A DNA stretch of 64,000 nucleotides from Acidobacteriota bacterium (lineage in GTDB: Bacteria; Actinomycetota; Actinomycetes; Actinomycetales; Microbacteriaceae): assembly GCA_019351995.1 (NCBI GenBank), contig JABBOD010000002.1:1-64000 (forward strand). Direction: 5' to 3'. The notes beneath the pieces are model-generated. The model saw nothing but the letters and a program-made list of their open reading frames with translations. It did not search any database and was not told the origin of the DNA. Below, piece after piece: positions 11,260 to 21,038 of the stretch. Made by a program: the position numbers and the translations under genes. Numbering within the stretch: the first letter of the stretch is position 1; every line of letters starts with the position of its first letter.

Positions 11260-11823
11260 ATGACACGCTGGCAGCCGGATGCGCATGGTCGCCTCGTCCG
11301 TGCGGCCATGGAGCTCTACCTCGAGCGCGGGTTCGGTCAGACCACCGTCGCCCAGATCGCCGAGCGCGCGGGAGTCACCGAGCGCACCTTCTTCCGCTAC
11401 TTCACCGACAAGCGGGAGATGCTGTTCGACGGATCGGAGCGCCTGCAGCAGCTCATGGTGGATGCCGTCGCCGGCTCCCCCGCCGACGCGACGCCGCTCG
11501 ACTCGATCGGCACGGCCCTCGACGCGGTCGGCTCGGTCTTCGTCGACCTCACCCGCTCCCGAACTCGCCAGGTGATCATCGATTCGGATGAGTCGTTGCA
11601 GGAACGCGAGCTCATCAAGCGCGACCGGTTGGCGACGGCGATCACTGGGGCGCTGCGCGATCGCGGCGTCGAGGAGCCCGTGGCATCCCTGGCGGCGCAG
11701 ACCGGGATCGGCGTCTTCCACGTGGCCTTCGCGAGCTGGATCGCTCCCGGCAACACCCTCGGCTATGCCGAAATTGCGCGGAACCTTCTCGCCGAACTCC
11801 GAATAGTCACGAACGGCTCGTAG
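11260..11823 (+). CDS. TetR-family transcriptional regulator
   Basis: This 187-residue repressor has a typical N-terminal TetR helix-turn-helix: AMELYLERGFGQTTVAQIAE, then RAGVTERTFFRYFTDKREML (about 16-55). The divergent C-terminal ligand domain gives no hint of the inducer. The start was set at ATG 11260, not the earlier in-frame codon at 11227, because a TACCAT -10 box (11248-11253) ends 6 nt before it and the upstream stretch contains an operator-like palindrome. Divergence from the SDR gene and the two shared operators suggest it controls that gene and itself. Confidence 0.92.
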   Translation: MTRWQPDAHGRLVRAAMELYLERGFGQTTVAQIAERAGVTERTFFRYFTDKREMLFDGSERLQQLMVDAVAGSPADATPLDSIGTALDAVGSVFVDLTRSRTRQVIIDSDESLQERELIKRDRLATAITGALRDRGVEEPVASLAAQTGIGVFHVAFASWIAPGNTLGYAEIARNLLAELRIVTNGS

Positions 11824-11832
11824 CGAGGACAG

Positions 11833-11924
11833 AAACGACCCCCCGCGCACCCGCCAGAGCCCGGTTACCCTTGCTGCGTTTCCGCCCTGGGGGAGTTGGC
11901 CTGGATGGCGCCACGCGGGGAGCC
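11833..11924 (-). ncRNA. ffs: Small bacterial signal recognition particle RNA
   Basis: Read on the minus strand, the region contains the SRP domain IV core CAGG-GCG-GAAA-CGC-AGCA, with a GNRA tetraloop and the conserved symmetric internal loop that binds Ffh. Outer segments CCCCGCG/CGCGGGG and CGCCA/TGGCG pair to form the long hairpin expected for the roughly 95-nt RNA. A TAAACT -10 box (complement of 11931-11936) lies 6 nt before the proposed 5' end, and a GTCGTTTCTGTCC stretch follows the 3' end. Ends are approximate. Proximity to dnaX and tRNA-Ser is common in actinobacteria. Confidence 0.92.
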
Positions 11925-12094
11925 GCTCGTAGTTTATCGCGCCGCCGCTCCTGCCGCAGGACCTGCGTGAGCGCGCGACGCACACGCTGCATCCCGCTTT
12001 CTCGTCGGCGGCACAGCCGTCCCCCTTTCGTGCGACATCACGAACGCGAGTAGACAGGTAAGATTCCTGATGGCCACCGCTCCCGAGCGGTCCA

Positions 12095-12179
12095 GGAGGA
12101 TTCGCCTAGTGGCCTATGGCGCACGCTTGGAAAGCGTGTTGGGTGAAAGCCCTCGGGGGTTCGAATCCCCCATCCTCCG
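12095..12179 (+). tRNA. tRNA-Ser (anticodon GGA)
   Basis: The acceptor arms GGAGGAT and ATCCTCC pair, with discriminator G at 12179. The anticodon stem CACGC/GCGTG encloses the loop TTGGAAA, giving anticodon GGA at 12129-12131, which reads UCC/UCU. A long variable arm and the T-loop GGTTCGAATCC are present. CCA is not encoded. A TAAGAT -10 box at 12059-12064 lies about 30 nt upstream. Confidence 0.97.
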
Positions 12180-12273
12180 CACCACACAGACACTCGCCCC
12201 CAGTCCCGCGGCACCGCCTGGCACCAGAACACGAAGCATCTCGCCGAGTACCGCAGCGCACGAAGGGGAAACC

Positions 12274-12876
12274 ATGGCATCCGCCTCGACCCCGGTCCTC
12301 GTGCGGCCTCGGCGTTCGCTGATGAGGACGGCATTCATCTCGGTCGTTCTCGGCATGCTGCCGATCTTCGCGGTGCTGTACTGGTTCGGGAGCCGCAACG
12401 ACAGTTGGCCGATCGTGCTCTGCGTCCACATCGTGCTCGTCGTGGCCTCCCTGTTGACACTGTTCCGGCAGTTGCGGGTCTTCAGCGCAGTCTCTGCCAC
12501 GGAGCTCAGCGGCAACGGAATCTTCAGCCGGGTTGAGCGCATCCCCCTCGAAAAGATCGCGAGCGTGACGCTCGTGCCGACCTATGTCGGACAAGTTCCT
12601 GAGCCGGTGCAACAGCTTCTGGCGCGGGATGCTGACGGCCGCACGCTGTTCAGGATGCGCGGCAACTTTTGGCACCCCGGTGACCTCACCGCAATCGCCA
12701 CGGCGATTCCCGTGCCGTCGACCGTGGTCAAGGAACCCATCGGGATCCAGGAGTTCTTCGACACCTACCCGGGCAGCGCGTACTGGTTTGAGAACAACCC
12801 GGCACTGCGGGTGGGCATCGTGATCGGAGCGATCGCGATCGTGCTGGCCGGCTTGTTGTTCTCGGTCTTCCGCTGA
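12274..12876 (+). CDS. Hypothetical membrane protein with PH-like middle domain
   Basis: This 200-residue protein has two hydrophobic segments near the N-terminus (about 18-40 and 46-66) and one at the C-terminus (about 178-198). The soluble middle (about 75-160) has the strand-rich look of bacterial PH domains, with ERIPLEKIASVTLVP as a typical motif. No specific function is recognised. Start ATG 12274 is preceded by AAGGGGA about 5 nt upstream; the longer open frame overlaps the tRNA and is rejected. Confidence 0.7.
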   Translation: MASASTPVLVRPRRSLMRTAFISVVLGMLPIFAVLYWFGSRNDSWPIVLCVHIVLVVASLLTLFRQLRVFSAVSATELSGNGIFSRVERIPLEKIASVTLVPTYVGQVPEPVQQLLARDADGRTLFRMRGNFWHPGDLTAIATAIPVPSTVVKEPIGIQEFFDTYPGSAYWFENNPALRVGIVIGAIAIVLAGLLFSVFR

Positions 12877-12898
12877 GCATCCGCCCGATCGCCGCGGT

Positions 12899-14710
12899 TC
12901 AGCGGCGGGTGGAGCCGAACAATTTGCCGACGACCAGCCTCGCGATGCTGACACCGGCGCCGACTGCCTGCTTGCGAAGGCGTTCCTCGGCTCTGGCCTT
13001 CTCGCGCGCCGCACGATCGGCGGCCACCTGCGCGGCCTTGGCCTCGCGTGCCGCCTGGGCGGCTGCCGCCTTCTGCAACCGCTCGAACTGAGCCTGCTGC
13101 TGTTTCTGCGCGGCGGCCGCGCCCTTCTGCTCGGCCGTCATCGTCGGGCCGCTCGACACCTGGCCGGCGGAGAGAGCGGCAGGAGCCGCCGCCACCGCAT
13201 CTCGCGCCCGCTCATCCAGAATGTCCCCTGCCGACCTTCGGTCGATCGGCGTCCCGTACTCGGCAAGCAGCGGGGACGCGGCCACCGCGGCCGCCATCTG
13301 CTCAACCGGCGTCGGAGACATCGAGCCCTGCGGAGCACGGAGGCGCGTCCAGGCGACCGGCGATGGGGCGCCCTTCTCGTTCATGACCGTCACGATGGCC
13401 TCACCGGTGGCGAGATTCTGCAGCACCTGCGCGAGGTCGTAGCCCGAGCTCGGATACGTCGACACGGTCGCTTTGAGGGCCTTCGCGTCATCCGGTGTGT
13501 GCGCGCGCAGTTGATGCTGAATGCGGCTGCCGAGTTGGGCAAGCACGTCGCCCGGCACATCCTTGGGCGTTTGGGTGACAAAGAAGATGCCAACGCCCTT
13601 CGAGCGGATGAGACGCACCGTCTGCGTGATCACCTGCAGAAAATCTTTCGAGGCGTCGTTGAACAGCAGGTGCGCTTCGTCGAAGAAGAACACCAGCTTC
13701 GGCTTCGGCAGGTCGCCGACCTCGGGCAGGGCCTTGTACAGCTCGGTGAGGAGCCACATCAGAAAGGTGGAGAACAGCTCGGGCTTGTCCTGCACGCCCG
13801 GCACCTCCATGAGGCTGATCAGACCGCGCACGCCATCGGGGGCCATCCGCAGGAACTTCTGCACATCGATCTCCGGCTCGCCGAAAAACACGTCGGCGCC
13901 CTGATCGGAGAAGGTGATCAACTCGCGCAGGATGACACCCGCCGTTGCCTTGGAGAGGCCACCCAACTCGTCGAGCTCGCTCTTGCCCTCGTCGCTCACG
14001 AGGTACTTCACCACTTTCCGCAGGTCGGTGATGTCGATGAGCGGCCACTGCTTCTGTTCGGCGAAGTGGAACACGAGACCGAGGCTCGACTCCTGCGTCG
14101 GGTTCAGGCCCAACACCTTGCTCAGCAGCAGGTAGCCGAAACCCGTGACGCTGGCGCGCAGGGGAATCCCCGTGCCGACGCCTCCGAGCGAGAAGTATTC
14201 GGTCGGCGAAGCGAGCGGCGCCCAGGTCTGACCGATTCCGGCGGTGCGCTCGAGAAGTTTCGGGTTTGCGACACCGGCACTGGCAATGCCGCTCAGGTCG
14301 CCTTTGATGTCGGCCGCAAAGACCGGGACGCCAGCGCTGGCGAGCTGCTCGGCAAGCACCTGCAGCGTCTTCGTCTTGCCGGTTCCCGTTGCACCGGCGA
14401 CGAGACCGTGGCGGTTCACCATTGCGATCGGGATGCGGACCGGCACGTCGGGCATGGCACTCCCGTTCACCAGGGCACCCATCTCGATCGCGGGGGCGTC
14501 GAAGGTGTAGCCGGCGCGGACGATCGCCACCTGCGCGTCGGTCAGCGGCACGGGCGAACCGGCCGCTGCTGACCCCGCATCAGCCACCGGCACCCACGCC
14601 GTAGCCGCCGCCACGGCCGCGTCGGCAACAGCCTGAGCATCGGCGAGCGCGGCCTGCGCCTCGGCGAGCGCCTTCTGAGCGGCGACGACGTGATCCTGGG
14701 GGTCGGTCAT
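12899..14710 (-). CDS. HerA-like helicase/ATPase (DUF853)
   Basis: This 603-residue protein belongs to the HerA/VirB4-like ATPases commonly annotated DUF853. Walker A AGATGTGKTKTLQVLAEQL lies about residues 105-123, Walker B LVFFFDEAHLL about 345, and an arginine-bearing QLGSRIQHQLRAHTPDDAKA segment follows. The N-terminal 45 residues and the last 110 are Ala/Glu-rich and probably coiled coil. The cellular role of this family is not settled; DNA translocation is inferred from HerA. Start ATG 14708-14710 is 6 nt after a TATCCT -10 box (14717-14722). Confidence 0.9.
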   Translation of the reverse strand: MTDPQDHVVAAQKALAEAQAALADAQAVADAAVAAATAWVPVADAGSAAAGSPVPLTDAQVAIVRAGYTFDAPAIEMGALVNGSAMPDVPVRIPIAMVNRHGLVAGATGTGKTKTLQVLAEQLASAGVPVFAADIKGDLSGIASAGVANPKLLERTAGIGQTWAPLASPTEYFSLGGVGTGIPLRASVTGFGYLLLSKVLGLNPTQESSLGLVFHFAEQKQWPLIDITDLRKVVKYLVSDEGKSELDELGGLSKATAGVILRELITFSDQGADVFFGEPEIDVQKFLRMAPDGVRGLISLMEVPGVQDKPELFSTFLMWLLTELYKALPEVGDLPKPKLVFFFDEAHLLFNDASKDFLQVITQTVRLIRSKGVGIFFVTQTPKDVPGDVLAQLGSRIQHQLRAHTPDDAKALKATVSTYPSSGYDLAQVLQNLATGEAIVTVMNEKGAPSPVAWTRLRAPQGSMSPTPVEQMAAAVAASPLLAEYGTPIDRRSAGDILDERARDAVAAAPAALSAGQVSSGPTMTAEQKGAAAAQKQQQAQFERLQKAAAAQAAREAKAAQVAADRAAREKARAEERLRKQAVGAGVSIARLVVGKLFGSTRR

Positions 14711-14728
14711 CGGCTCAGGATACGACCG

Positions 14729-16009
14729 TCACGCGGTGCCGACGAGTCGGTCCTCGAGCCCCCAGGCCTGGCCGTATCCGCCCTCCGCCACCGGCTTCTT
14801 CATCAGTTCGAGGAACGGCGTCGCCGGGAACGCCTCGGGGCCGAGCACGCCGGTTCCCGTCCAGGTCCCGTCGGCCAGCAGTTCCAGGGCGATCACCGGA
14901 TTGAGAGCCGTCTGCCAGACGACGCACTGGCTGTCGTACTCGGACATCGTCCACTCGTTGTCGCTCACGTGATACAGGTAGACCTCGCGCGGCTTCCCGT
15001 CGGTGCCGGTGCCGGTCACCCACACCCCCGCGCACGTCTTGCCCGTCATCTTGGGGCCGATGGTCGCGGGGTCGGGCAGTGCCGCCGCGACGACATCACG
15101 CGGCGCGATCTCGACCGGACCGTTGGCGCTGCGCACACGCAGCGGCGCAACGGAATCGAGGTGCAGCGTGTGCAAGGTCTTCAGTACGCCGATGAACTCG
15201 TCACCGAGTCCGTACTTGAAGGTGACGCGCTTGGCGTTCAGCCAACGCGGCATCAGCAGCACCTCCTCGTGCTCGACGTTGACGCACTCGACCGGGCCGA
15301 TCCCCTCCGGGAAGTCGAAGGTCTCCGGCTCCGAGAACGGGGCGGTGGTGAACCAGCCCCTCTGCTTCTCCCAGATCACCGGCGGATTCAGGCACTCCTC
15401 GATCGTCGTCCAGATGCTGAAGCTCGGCGCGAAGATCTCGTTCCCGGCCTCATCCCGAACCACGAGATTGGCACCGTCCCGGGTGCCCAGCTCGTCGACC
15501 TCGCTGAACAACTCGTCGACGGCGTAGCGCGCGAACACGTCACTCAGCCCGGGTTCGACGCCCATCCCCACCAGGGCAAGTCGGCCCGCCGTCTCCCAGT
15601 CCGGCGCCTGCTCGAACTGGTCGTCGCCGAGCTTCACGCCGGTCTCGCTGTACGGGTTCTCCGGATGCGGTTCCGACAGGCTCATCGCCATGTCGAGGTA
15701 GTCGGCGTTGGCCGCAAGCGCGCCGGCGAAAATCGTGGGGACGAACTTCGGCTCGACCGCGTTCATCACATGCGTGACGGCGTGCTCCCGGGCGACGCTC
15801 GTGACGTCATCCGGGTTCGAGGCGTCGATCTTGGCTGCGACGAACCGGCCGTTCTGCGCGCCGTGCCTCGCCTCAATCCACGCGATCGTGCGCTCAGCGC
15901 GTGTCAGCTCGTAATCGCTGACGACCATCAGTTCGAAGAAGTCGCGGCGGGCCGCGATCTTGGCGATGGCGTCACCGACGCCGCCTGCACCCACGAGGAG
16001 GATTCTCAT
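14729..16009 (-). CDS. Saccharopine dehydrogenase family protein
   Basis: This 426-residue protein opens with the NAD(P) motif MRILLVGAGGVGDAIAKIA and continues through the family features NAVEPKFVPTIFAGALAANA, then DYLDMAMSL, and GVEPGLSDVFARYAVDELF. Members act on saccharopine, carboxynorspermidine or homospermidine-type substrates; there is no neighbouring lysine-degradation or polyamine gene to choose between them. Start ATG 16007-16009 follows a TAACGT -10 box (16016-16021) by exactly 6 nt. The gap to the next gene downstream (the HerA-like gene, whose own -10 box lies in it) is only 18 bp. Confidence 0.9.
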   Translation of the reverse strand: MRILLVGAGGVGDAIAKIAARRDFFELMVVSDYELTRAERTIAWIEARHGAQNGRFVAAKIDASNPDDVTSVAREHAVTHVMNAVEPKFVPTIFAGALAANADYLDMAMSLSEPHPENPYSETGVKLGDDQFEQAPDWETAGRLALVGMGVEPGLSDVFARYAVDELFSEVDELGTRDGANLVVRDEAGNEIFAPSFSIWTTIEECLNPPVIWEKQRGWFTTAPFSEPETFDFPEGIGPVECVNVEHEEVLLMPRWLNAKRVTFKYGLGDEFIGVLKTLHTLHLDSVAPLRVRSANGPVEIAPRDVVAAALPDPATIGPKMTGKTCAGVWVTGTGTDGKPREVYLYHVSDNEWTMSEYDSQCVVWQTALNPVIALELLADGTWTGTGVLGPEAFPATPFLELMKKPVAEGGYGQAWGLEDRLVGTA

Positions 16010-16083
16010 GAGACGACGTTACCGGTGCTCGAGGCGCGATGCGGCCCCGAATTCCGTCGTTCGCTCCCGCGGAAACCCTCGTC

Positions 16084-17346
16084 TCAGGTGCCGATCGAAG
16101 GCACCGAGCGAGGTCGCACGAGAATCCAGAGCGAGAGGATGCCGACCGCCAGCGTCACGGTCATGACCTCGGCCATGGGAAGCGCTGTTGAGATACCCAG
16201 CACGCCGACGATCGGGGAGATGGCCCCGGCGAGCCCGAAGTTGACGGCACCGAGAAGGGACGCCGCGGTCCCTGCTTCTTCGCCGTGATGCGCCAGCGCG
16301 AGCACCTGCACGATCGGGAAGCAGAAGCCGCAGCCCGTGAGAATCACGAAGAGCGGGACCAACACGGAGAACAGACCACCCCCCAGCAGAGCGGAGGTGC
16401 CCACCGCAACGGCGGCCAACAACATGACCGGCAGTGCGATGGCCAGCACCCACTGCGGGCCGAACCGGCGCACAATCCTCGATGACGTCTGCGACCCCAA
16501 CACGACGCCAATCGAGTTGATCCCGAAGATCAGCCCGAACTGCTGTGCGTTGAGGTGGAAGACGTCCTGAAGAAGGAACGACGACGACGAGAGATACGCG
16601 AACAGGGCCGAGAAGACCATGCCGCCGATGAGTGCGACTCCGACGAAAATGCGATCGGAGAACAGCGCGCGGTACCGTTCCCTCGCCGTGCTGCGCGCGG
16701 CGTGCCCGCGAGCTGAACGCGGGAGAGTCTCGACGATCAGGAGCGCGGCAACGGCGAGCACGACGGCCCCGTAGACCGACAGGACTAAGAAAATGCCGCG
16801 CCAATCCGTCACCCGCAGCAGCTGAGAGCCGATCACCGGAGCGAGGATCGGGGCGAGCCCGCTGACCAATGCGAGACGTGACAGCATCCTGACCAGCGGT
16901 TGACCCCCGAACAGATCGCGCACCGTGGCCATCGCCACGACCCCACCGCCCGCTGCCCCGATGCCCTGCACGACGCGCAGCACCGCGAGCATGTCGATGT
17001 TGGGGGCGAACGCGACCCCGATGCTGGCGACCACATGGATGCCGGTGGCGATCAGCAGAGGTGTTCGGCGCCCGATCTTGTCACTCCAGGGCCCGATCAC
17101 CAACTGCCCGATGGCGAATCCGATCGATGTCGCGGTCAGAGTCAGCTGCACCGCAGCATCCGACGCCGAGAAGTCGCGCGCGACGCTCGGGAACGCGGGG
17201 AGATAGAGATCGATCGTGAATGGTCCGAGGGCGACAAGTGCCCCGAGGGCGATGATGTAGACCAGGCGCTGCCCGCGCGACAAGGCATCGCCGGGGTGGG
17301 CCGTCACCGGAAGAGTGATGGAACCGGTGGCGTTGGAGATGGTCAC
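16084..17346 (-). CDS. MFS transporter of the Bcr/CflA drug-resistance family
   Basis: This roughly 420-residue protein has 12 predicted membrane segments and the MFS motif A GPWSDKIGRRTPLL between helices 2 and 3, with PFTIDLYLPAFPSVARDF in helix 1 as in Bcr/CflA exporters. Likely a proton-driven efflux pump for a small molecule; the substrate is unknown. The frame is open upstream to 17532 but begins to look like typical family sequence only from GTG 17344-17346. No clear TANNNT box or SD marks this start, so the N-terminus is uncertain. It diverges from the acetyl esterase gene. Confidence 0.85.
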   Translation of the reverse strand: MTISNATGSITLPVTAHPGDALSRGQRLVYIIALGALVALGPFTIDLYLPAFPSVARDFSASDAAVQLTLTATSIGFAIGQLVIGPWSDKIGRRTPLLIATGIHVVASIGVAFAPNIDMLAVLRVVQGIGAAGGGVVAMATVRDLFGGQPLVRMLSRLALVSGLAPILAPVIGSQLLRVTDWRGIFLVLSVYGAVVLAVAALLIVETLPRSARGHAARSTARERYRALFSDRIFVGVALIGGMVFSALFAYLSSSSFLLQDVFHLNAQQFGLIFGINSIGVVLGSQTSSRIVRRFGPQWVLAIALPVMLLAAVAVGTSALLGGGLFSVLVPLFVILTGCGFCFPIVQVLALAHHGEEAGTAASLLGAVNFGLAGAISPIVGVLGISTALPMAEVMTVTLAVGILSLWILVRPRSVPSIGT

Positions 17347-17509
17347 GGCGAGATGCGGCCTGTTCGATCGAAAATGGGCTGACCGGAGTCGGTTCAACTG
17401 CGTCAACACGGCGGCGCCCAAGATATTCCGCCGAGAAACCAATTTAGCGCAACGGGCCTCTCCTCTTCGAGGTTCTGGGGGAACGCAGTCGCCCGTGTAG
17501 CATCCGACA

Positions 17510-18475
17510 ATGGCCCTCACCGACCTCCCCATCGGGGAGCTGCGCAGCTACCGTGCGGAACTCAGAGAACCGCACGACTTTGACGAATTCTGGCGCACGA
17601 CCATCGCCGACGCGCGGTCCCACGGGGGCGGCGCGGAGCTCGCCGGAGCATCGACACCGATCTCCGAGCTTGTCGTCGAAGACCTGCGATTCCCGGGTTT
17701 CGGTGGAGAGCCGGTGCGTGGCTGGGTGACCCGGCCCGCGCACTCCGAGGTGCCACTGCCCGCCGTCGTCGAATACCTCGGATACAACGGGGGCCGCGGT
17801 ATCCCGGGCGAACGACTGCAGTGGGCGGCGGCCGGCTACGTGCACGTGCTGATGGACACTCGCGGGCAGGGAAGCGGCTGGGGTTCCGGTGGCAGCACCC
17901 CCGACCCGCACGGTTCGGGTCCCGCGGTCGCCGGCTTCATGACGCGGGGCATCACCGATCCGCACGACTACTTCTACCGGCGCGTATTCACGGATGCCGT
18001 GCGGCTGATCGACGCGGTCCGTCAGTTCCCCTTCGTCGACCCCGAGCGCATCGCCGTGACGGGTGGCAGCCAGGGCGGAGGCATCGCGCTCGCCGCCGGT
18101 GGCCTCGTCCCGGGGCTGCGGGCCGTGATGCCCGACGTTCCTTTCCTGTGCGACTTCCGTCACTCGGTCGAGGTGGCGATGGGCCCGCCGTTCACCGAGA
18201 TCGCGGGGTACCTTGCCGTTCACCGCGGGCACGTCGAGGACGCCTTCCGCACCCTGGCGTACTTCGATGGCGTCTCGTTCGCCCGCCGGATCGACGCGCC
18301 GACGCTCATCTCGATCGCGCTGATGGACGAGATCGTGCCGCCGTCCGGATCGATTGCGGCGTTCAACGAACTTCGTGTGGCGGACCGCGAGCTGGCGGTG
18401 TACGAGTTCAACGGCCATGAGGGTGGCGGAATGCACCACTGGGAACACCAGGCGCTCTGGCTGGCGGAACGCTAG
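17510..18475 (+). CDS. CE7-family acetyl esterase (acetylxylan esterase / cephalosporin C deacetylase)
   Basis: This 321-residue alpha/beta hydrolase has the CE7 signatures: MDTRGQGSGWGSGG, the nucleophile elbow GGSQGGGIA, the acid in ALMDEIVPPS and the histidine in NGHEGGG near the C-terminus. CE7 enzymes remove acetyl groups from xylo-oligosaccharides or cephalosporin C; there is no signal peptide, so an intracellular role on imported acetylated xylosides fits. Start ATG 17510 is 6 nt after a TAGCAT -10 box (17498-17503). Its stop overlaps the ROK gene stop by 4 bp, and the xylA-xylB cluster follows, supporting a xylan role. Confidence 0.92.
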   Translation: MALTDLPIGELRSYRAELREPHDFDEFWRTTIADARSHGGGAELAGASTPISELVVEDLRFPGFGGEPVRGWVTRPAHSEVPLPAVVEYLGYNGGRGIPGERLQWAAAGYVHVLMDTRGQGSGWGSGGSTPDPHGSGPAVAGFMTRGITDPHDYFYRRVFTDAVRLIDAVRQFPFVDPERIAVTGGSQGGGIALAAGGLVPGLRAVMPDVPFLCDFRHSVEVAMGPPFTEIAGYLAVHRGHVEDAFRTLAYFDGVSFARRIDAPTLISIALMDEIVPPSGSIAAFNELRVADRELAVYEFNGHEGGGMHHWEHQALWLAER

Positions 18476-19650
18476 AAGTCGCCAGCGGGGTCGGCGAGCA
18501 GAGCCGAGAAGGCGAGCTCGGCGGCACCGATCATCAGGCGATCCTCGCCGAGCCCGGCCGGGCGGATGCGCGTGCCCTCCCACGCGGCCGAGACCGCGAG
18601 GGCGGCGACATCCCTCTCGAGTTCCTCGGGCCCGGACGCATAGACACTCGCCAGGAAGCCGCCGAGCACGACCAGTTCGGGGTTGAGCACGTTGATGGCG
18701 TTGCTCAGGGCGACAGCGAGCACCCGGCGCTGCCGGGCGAGTTCCTCACGGACCGCGGGGGTCGACGAGTTCACGAGTGCCGCTTCCAGCGCCGCTTCGT
18801 CACCCCCCGGTATTCCGAGCACCGCGAGCAGGCGGGCGCGGCTCACCTCGTCCTCGAGAGTGCCATGAACCGTGCGCTGGTCGGCGGGGTCGGTGAATCC
18901 CGGCCGATTCTGCCCGAACTCCCCGGCGAAGCCGCGGTGACCGCCGAGCGCTGACCCGGCGGAGATCACACCGCCGCCGATGCCGCTCGCCCCGCCGTTG
19001 AGGTAGATGAGATCGTCAATGCCTCGGCCGACACCGAAGAGGTGCTCGGCCCAACCGCCGAGGCTGGCGTCGTTGCCGGCGCGCGCGGGACGACCGGTTG
19101 CCGCCTCGACGAGCGGCACGATGGCCGAGTCCGTCCAGGCAAGGTGGGGAGCCCACCGCACGGTGTTGTCGGCAGAGCGGACCAGACCGGGGACCGCGAG
19201 TCCGATCCCGACGACCCGGCGGTCGGCCAGCTCCGCCGAGAGCCCGGCGAGTTCCTGCGCCACGATCTGCGCCGTCTCCTGTGGGGTGACCGGATGGTCG
19301 ACCTCGCGTCGAACACGCCGATCGACCCGCGCACTCAGTCCGACGATGGCGACCGTGATCGCGTCGACTTCCGGGTTCACGGCGATGGCGACCGGTCCGC
19401 GGTGGGGGGTGACGATCGGAGATGGTCTCCCCACCCGACTGGTGGCCTCCGGGTCGTTCTCCACGACGAGTTCCCGTTCGACGAGTTCACCGACAAGTGC
19501 GGCGACAGTTGAGCGGTTGAGTCCCGTGAACTGGGTGATTTGGGAGCGTGAGGCGGCTCCCGTGCGGTGCACGAGCCGCAGCACCGTCGAGAGGTTGCCG
19601 CGGCGAACCCCGTCGAGGTTGCGTCCGAGGCCGTTCACATGGCCGGTCAC
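18472..19650 (-). CDS. ROK-family repressor, probable xylose regulator (XylR-like)
   Basis: This 392-residue protein has an N-terminal winged helix ([20 protein letters not shown], then NRSTVAALV, about 23-50) and a C-terminal ROK sugar-kinase-like domain with the [12 protein letters not shown] region. The zinc-ligand segment usual in ROK kinases is not obvious, as expected for a repressor. The start was set at GTG 19648-19650, where a TACAGT -10 box (19657-19662) ends 6 nt upstream; the upstream open frame is not conserved-looking. It diverges from xylA, whose promoter carries a TTGTT-N6-AACAA palindrome, so xylose-dependent control of xylA-xylB is the best inference. Confidence 0.88.
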   Translation of the reverse strand: MTGHVNGLGRNLDGVRRGNLSTVLRLVHRTGAASRSQITQFTGLNRSTVAALVGELVERELVVENDPEATSRVGRPSPIVTPHRGPVAIAVNPEVDAITVAIVGLSARVDRRVRREVDHPVTPQETAQIVAQELAGLSAELADRRVVGIGLAVPGLVRSADNTVRWAPHLAWTDSAIVPLVEAATGRPARAGNDASLGGWAEHLFGVGRGIDDLIYLNGGASGIGGGVISAGSALGGHRGFAGEFGQNRPGFTDPADQRTVHGTLEDEVSRARLLAVLGIPGGDEAALEAALVNSSTPAVREELARQRRVLAVALSNAINVLNPELVVLGGFLASVYASGPEELERDVAALAVSAAWEGTRIRPAGLGEDRLMIGAAELAFSALLADPAGDF

Positions 19651-19743
19651 GCGGTCACTGTATCCGAGTCGACACCCGGCCGTCCCCATTTTGTTGCCTT
19701 TGACGCTAAATCGTCGAACCGGCCTCGCATTCCGAGCTCGGCC

Positions 19744-19772
19744 TTGTCCCACGCGACGCGGCGTCGTAATAT
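19744..19772 (+). promoter_or_regulatory. xylA promoter
   Basis: A -35 box TTGTCC (19744-19749), a 17-bp spacer and a -10 box TAATAT (19767-19772) form the best sigma70-type promoter in the window. Transcription would start near 19779, leaving a leader of about 38 nt before xylA. Confidence 0.75.
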
Positions 19773-19773
19773 G

Positions 19774-19789
19774 TTGTTCGAATCAACAA
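19774..19789. promoter_or_regulatory. Putative ROK/XylR operator over the xylA transcription start
   Basis: TTGTT-CGAATC-AACAA is a perfect 5-bp-arm palindrome starting 2 bp after the xylA -10 box and covering the expected start site. Its A/T-rich arms resemble known ROK-family operators, and the divergent gene is a ROK repressor. Confidence 0.65.
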
Positions 19790-19816
19790 TCAAAAACGAC
19801 TGAAAGCAGAAACACC

Positions 19817-21010
19817 GTGGTCACTCCCACCCCGACCCCCTCCGACAAATTCACTTTCGGCCTGTGGACCATCGGCTACAACGGGGCAGACCCGTTCGGC
19901 GGCCCCACCCGCCCGCACCTCGACACCGTCCACGCGGTCGAGAAGCTCGCCGAACTCGGCGCCATGGGCCTCACCTTCCACGATGACGACCTGTTCGCCT
20001 TCGGGTCGACGGATGCCCAACGTCAGCACGAGATCGACCGCCTGAAGGGCGCACTCGCCGCCACCGGGCTGAAGGTCCCGATGATCACCACCAACCTGTT
20101 CAGCCAGCCCGTTTTCAAAGACGGCGGCTTCACCAGCAACGATCGCGCGGTTCGCCGGTTCGCCCTGCGCAAAGTACTCCGCAACCTCGACCTCGCCGCC
20201 GAGCTGGGCGCCGAGACCTTCGTCATGTGGGGTGGGCGCGAGGGTGCCGAGTACGACGCAGCCAAAGACATCCGCTCGGCCCTGTCGCGCTACAAGGAGG
20301 CGGTCGACCTGTTGAGCCAGTACGTGCTCGACAAGGGCTACGGCATCCGCTTCGCGATCGAGCCCAAGCCGAACGAGCCCCGCGGCGACATCCTGCTGCC
20401 GACCCTCGGGCACGCACTTGCGTTCATCAACTCGCTCGAACACCCCGAGCTGGTCGGCCTGAACCCCGAGGTCGGGCACGAGCAGATGGCTGGTCTCAAC
20501 TTCGCCAGCGGCATCGCCCAGGCGCTCTACCACGACAAGCTCTTCCACATCGACCTCAACGGGCAGCGCGGCATCAAGTACGACCAGGACCTCGTCTTCG
20601 GGCACGGCGACCTGCACAACGCATTCGCCCTCGTCGACCTGCTCGAAAACGGTGGCGTCAACGGCGGACCGAGCTACACCGGCCCGCGCCACTTCGACTA
20701 CAAGCCGAGCCGCACCGAGGACGAGTCCGGTGTCTGGGACTCCGCCGCGGCCAACATGCGCACCTACCTGCTGCTGAAGGAGCGCGCCGCAGCCTTCCGC
20801 GCCGACCCCGAGGTGCAGGAGGCGCTGCTCGCCTCCAAGGTCGCGGAACTCGCACAGCCGACGCTGAGTCCGGGCGAAGGCTACGAGCAGCTGCTCGCGG
20901 ACGACGCAGCGTGGAACATCGACACCGATGCCTACATGGGCGGCAAGGGCTTCGGCTTCGTCCGGCTGCAGCAGCTGGCGACCGAGCACCTGATCGGCGC
21001 TCGCAGCTGA
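19817..21010 (+). CDS. xylA: Xylose isomerase
   Basis: This 397-residue enzyme converts D-xylose to D-xylulose. Visible active-site features are His55 in GLTFHDDD, the metal-site Glu and Lys in [13 protein letters not shown], the Glu/His in NPEVGHEQM, and the Asp cluster in HIDLNGQRG plus [10 protein letters not shown] and [11 protein letters not shown]. Length matches the class I actinobacterial enzymes (about 390). Start is GTG 19817-19819 with only a weak GAAAG upstream. It is driven by the promoter at 19744-19772 and followed by xylB after a strong hairpin. Confidence 0.97.
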   Translation: MVTPTPTPSDKFTFGLWTIGYNGADPFGGPTRPHLDTVHAVEKLAELGAMGLTFHDDDLFAFGSTDAQRQHEIDRLKGALAATGLKVPMITTNLFSQPVFKDGGFTSNDRAVRRFALRKVLRNLDLAAELGAETFVMWGGREGAEYDAAKDIRSALSRYKEAVDLLSQYVLDKGYGIRFAIEPKPNEPRGDILLPTLGHALAFINSLEHPELVGLNPEVGHEQMAGLNFASGIAQALYHDKLFHIDLNGQRGIKYDQDLVFGHGDLHNAFALVDLLENGGVNGGPSYTGPRHFDYKPSRTEDESGVWDSAAANMRTYLLLKERAAAFRADPEVQEALLASKVAELAQPTLSPGEGYEQLLADDAAWNIDTDAYMGGKGFGFVRLQQLATEHLIGARS

Positions 21011-21038
21011 ACTCGCCTCGGCGCGATATGACGCGCCT

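Noticed and set aside
12070-12273. Longer N-terminus for the membrane protein after the tRNA
   Set aside because: The extension would be translated through tRNA-Ser; ATG 12274 has a good SD and starts a hydrophobic-helix protein.
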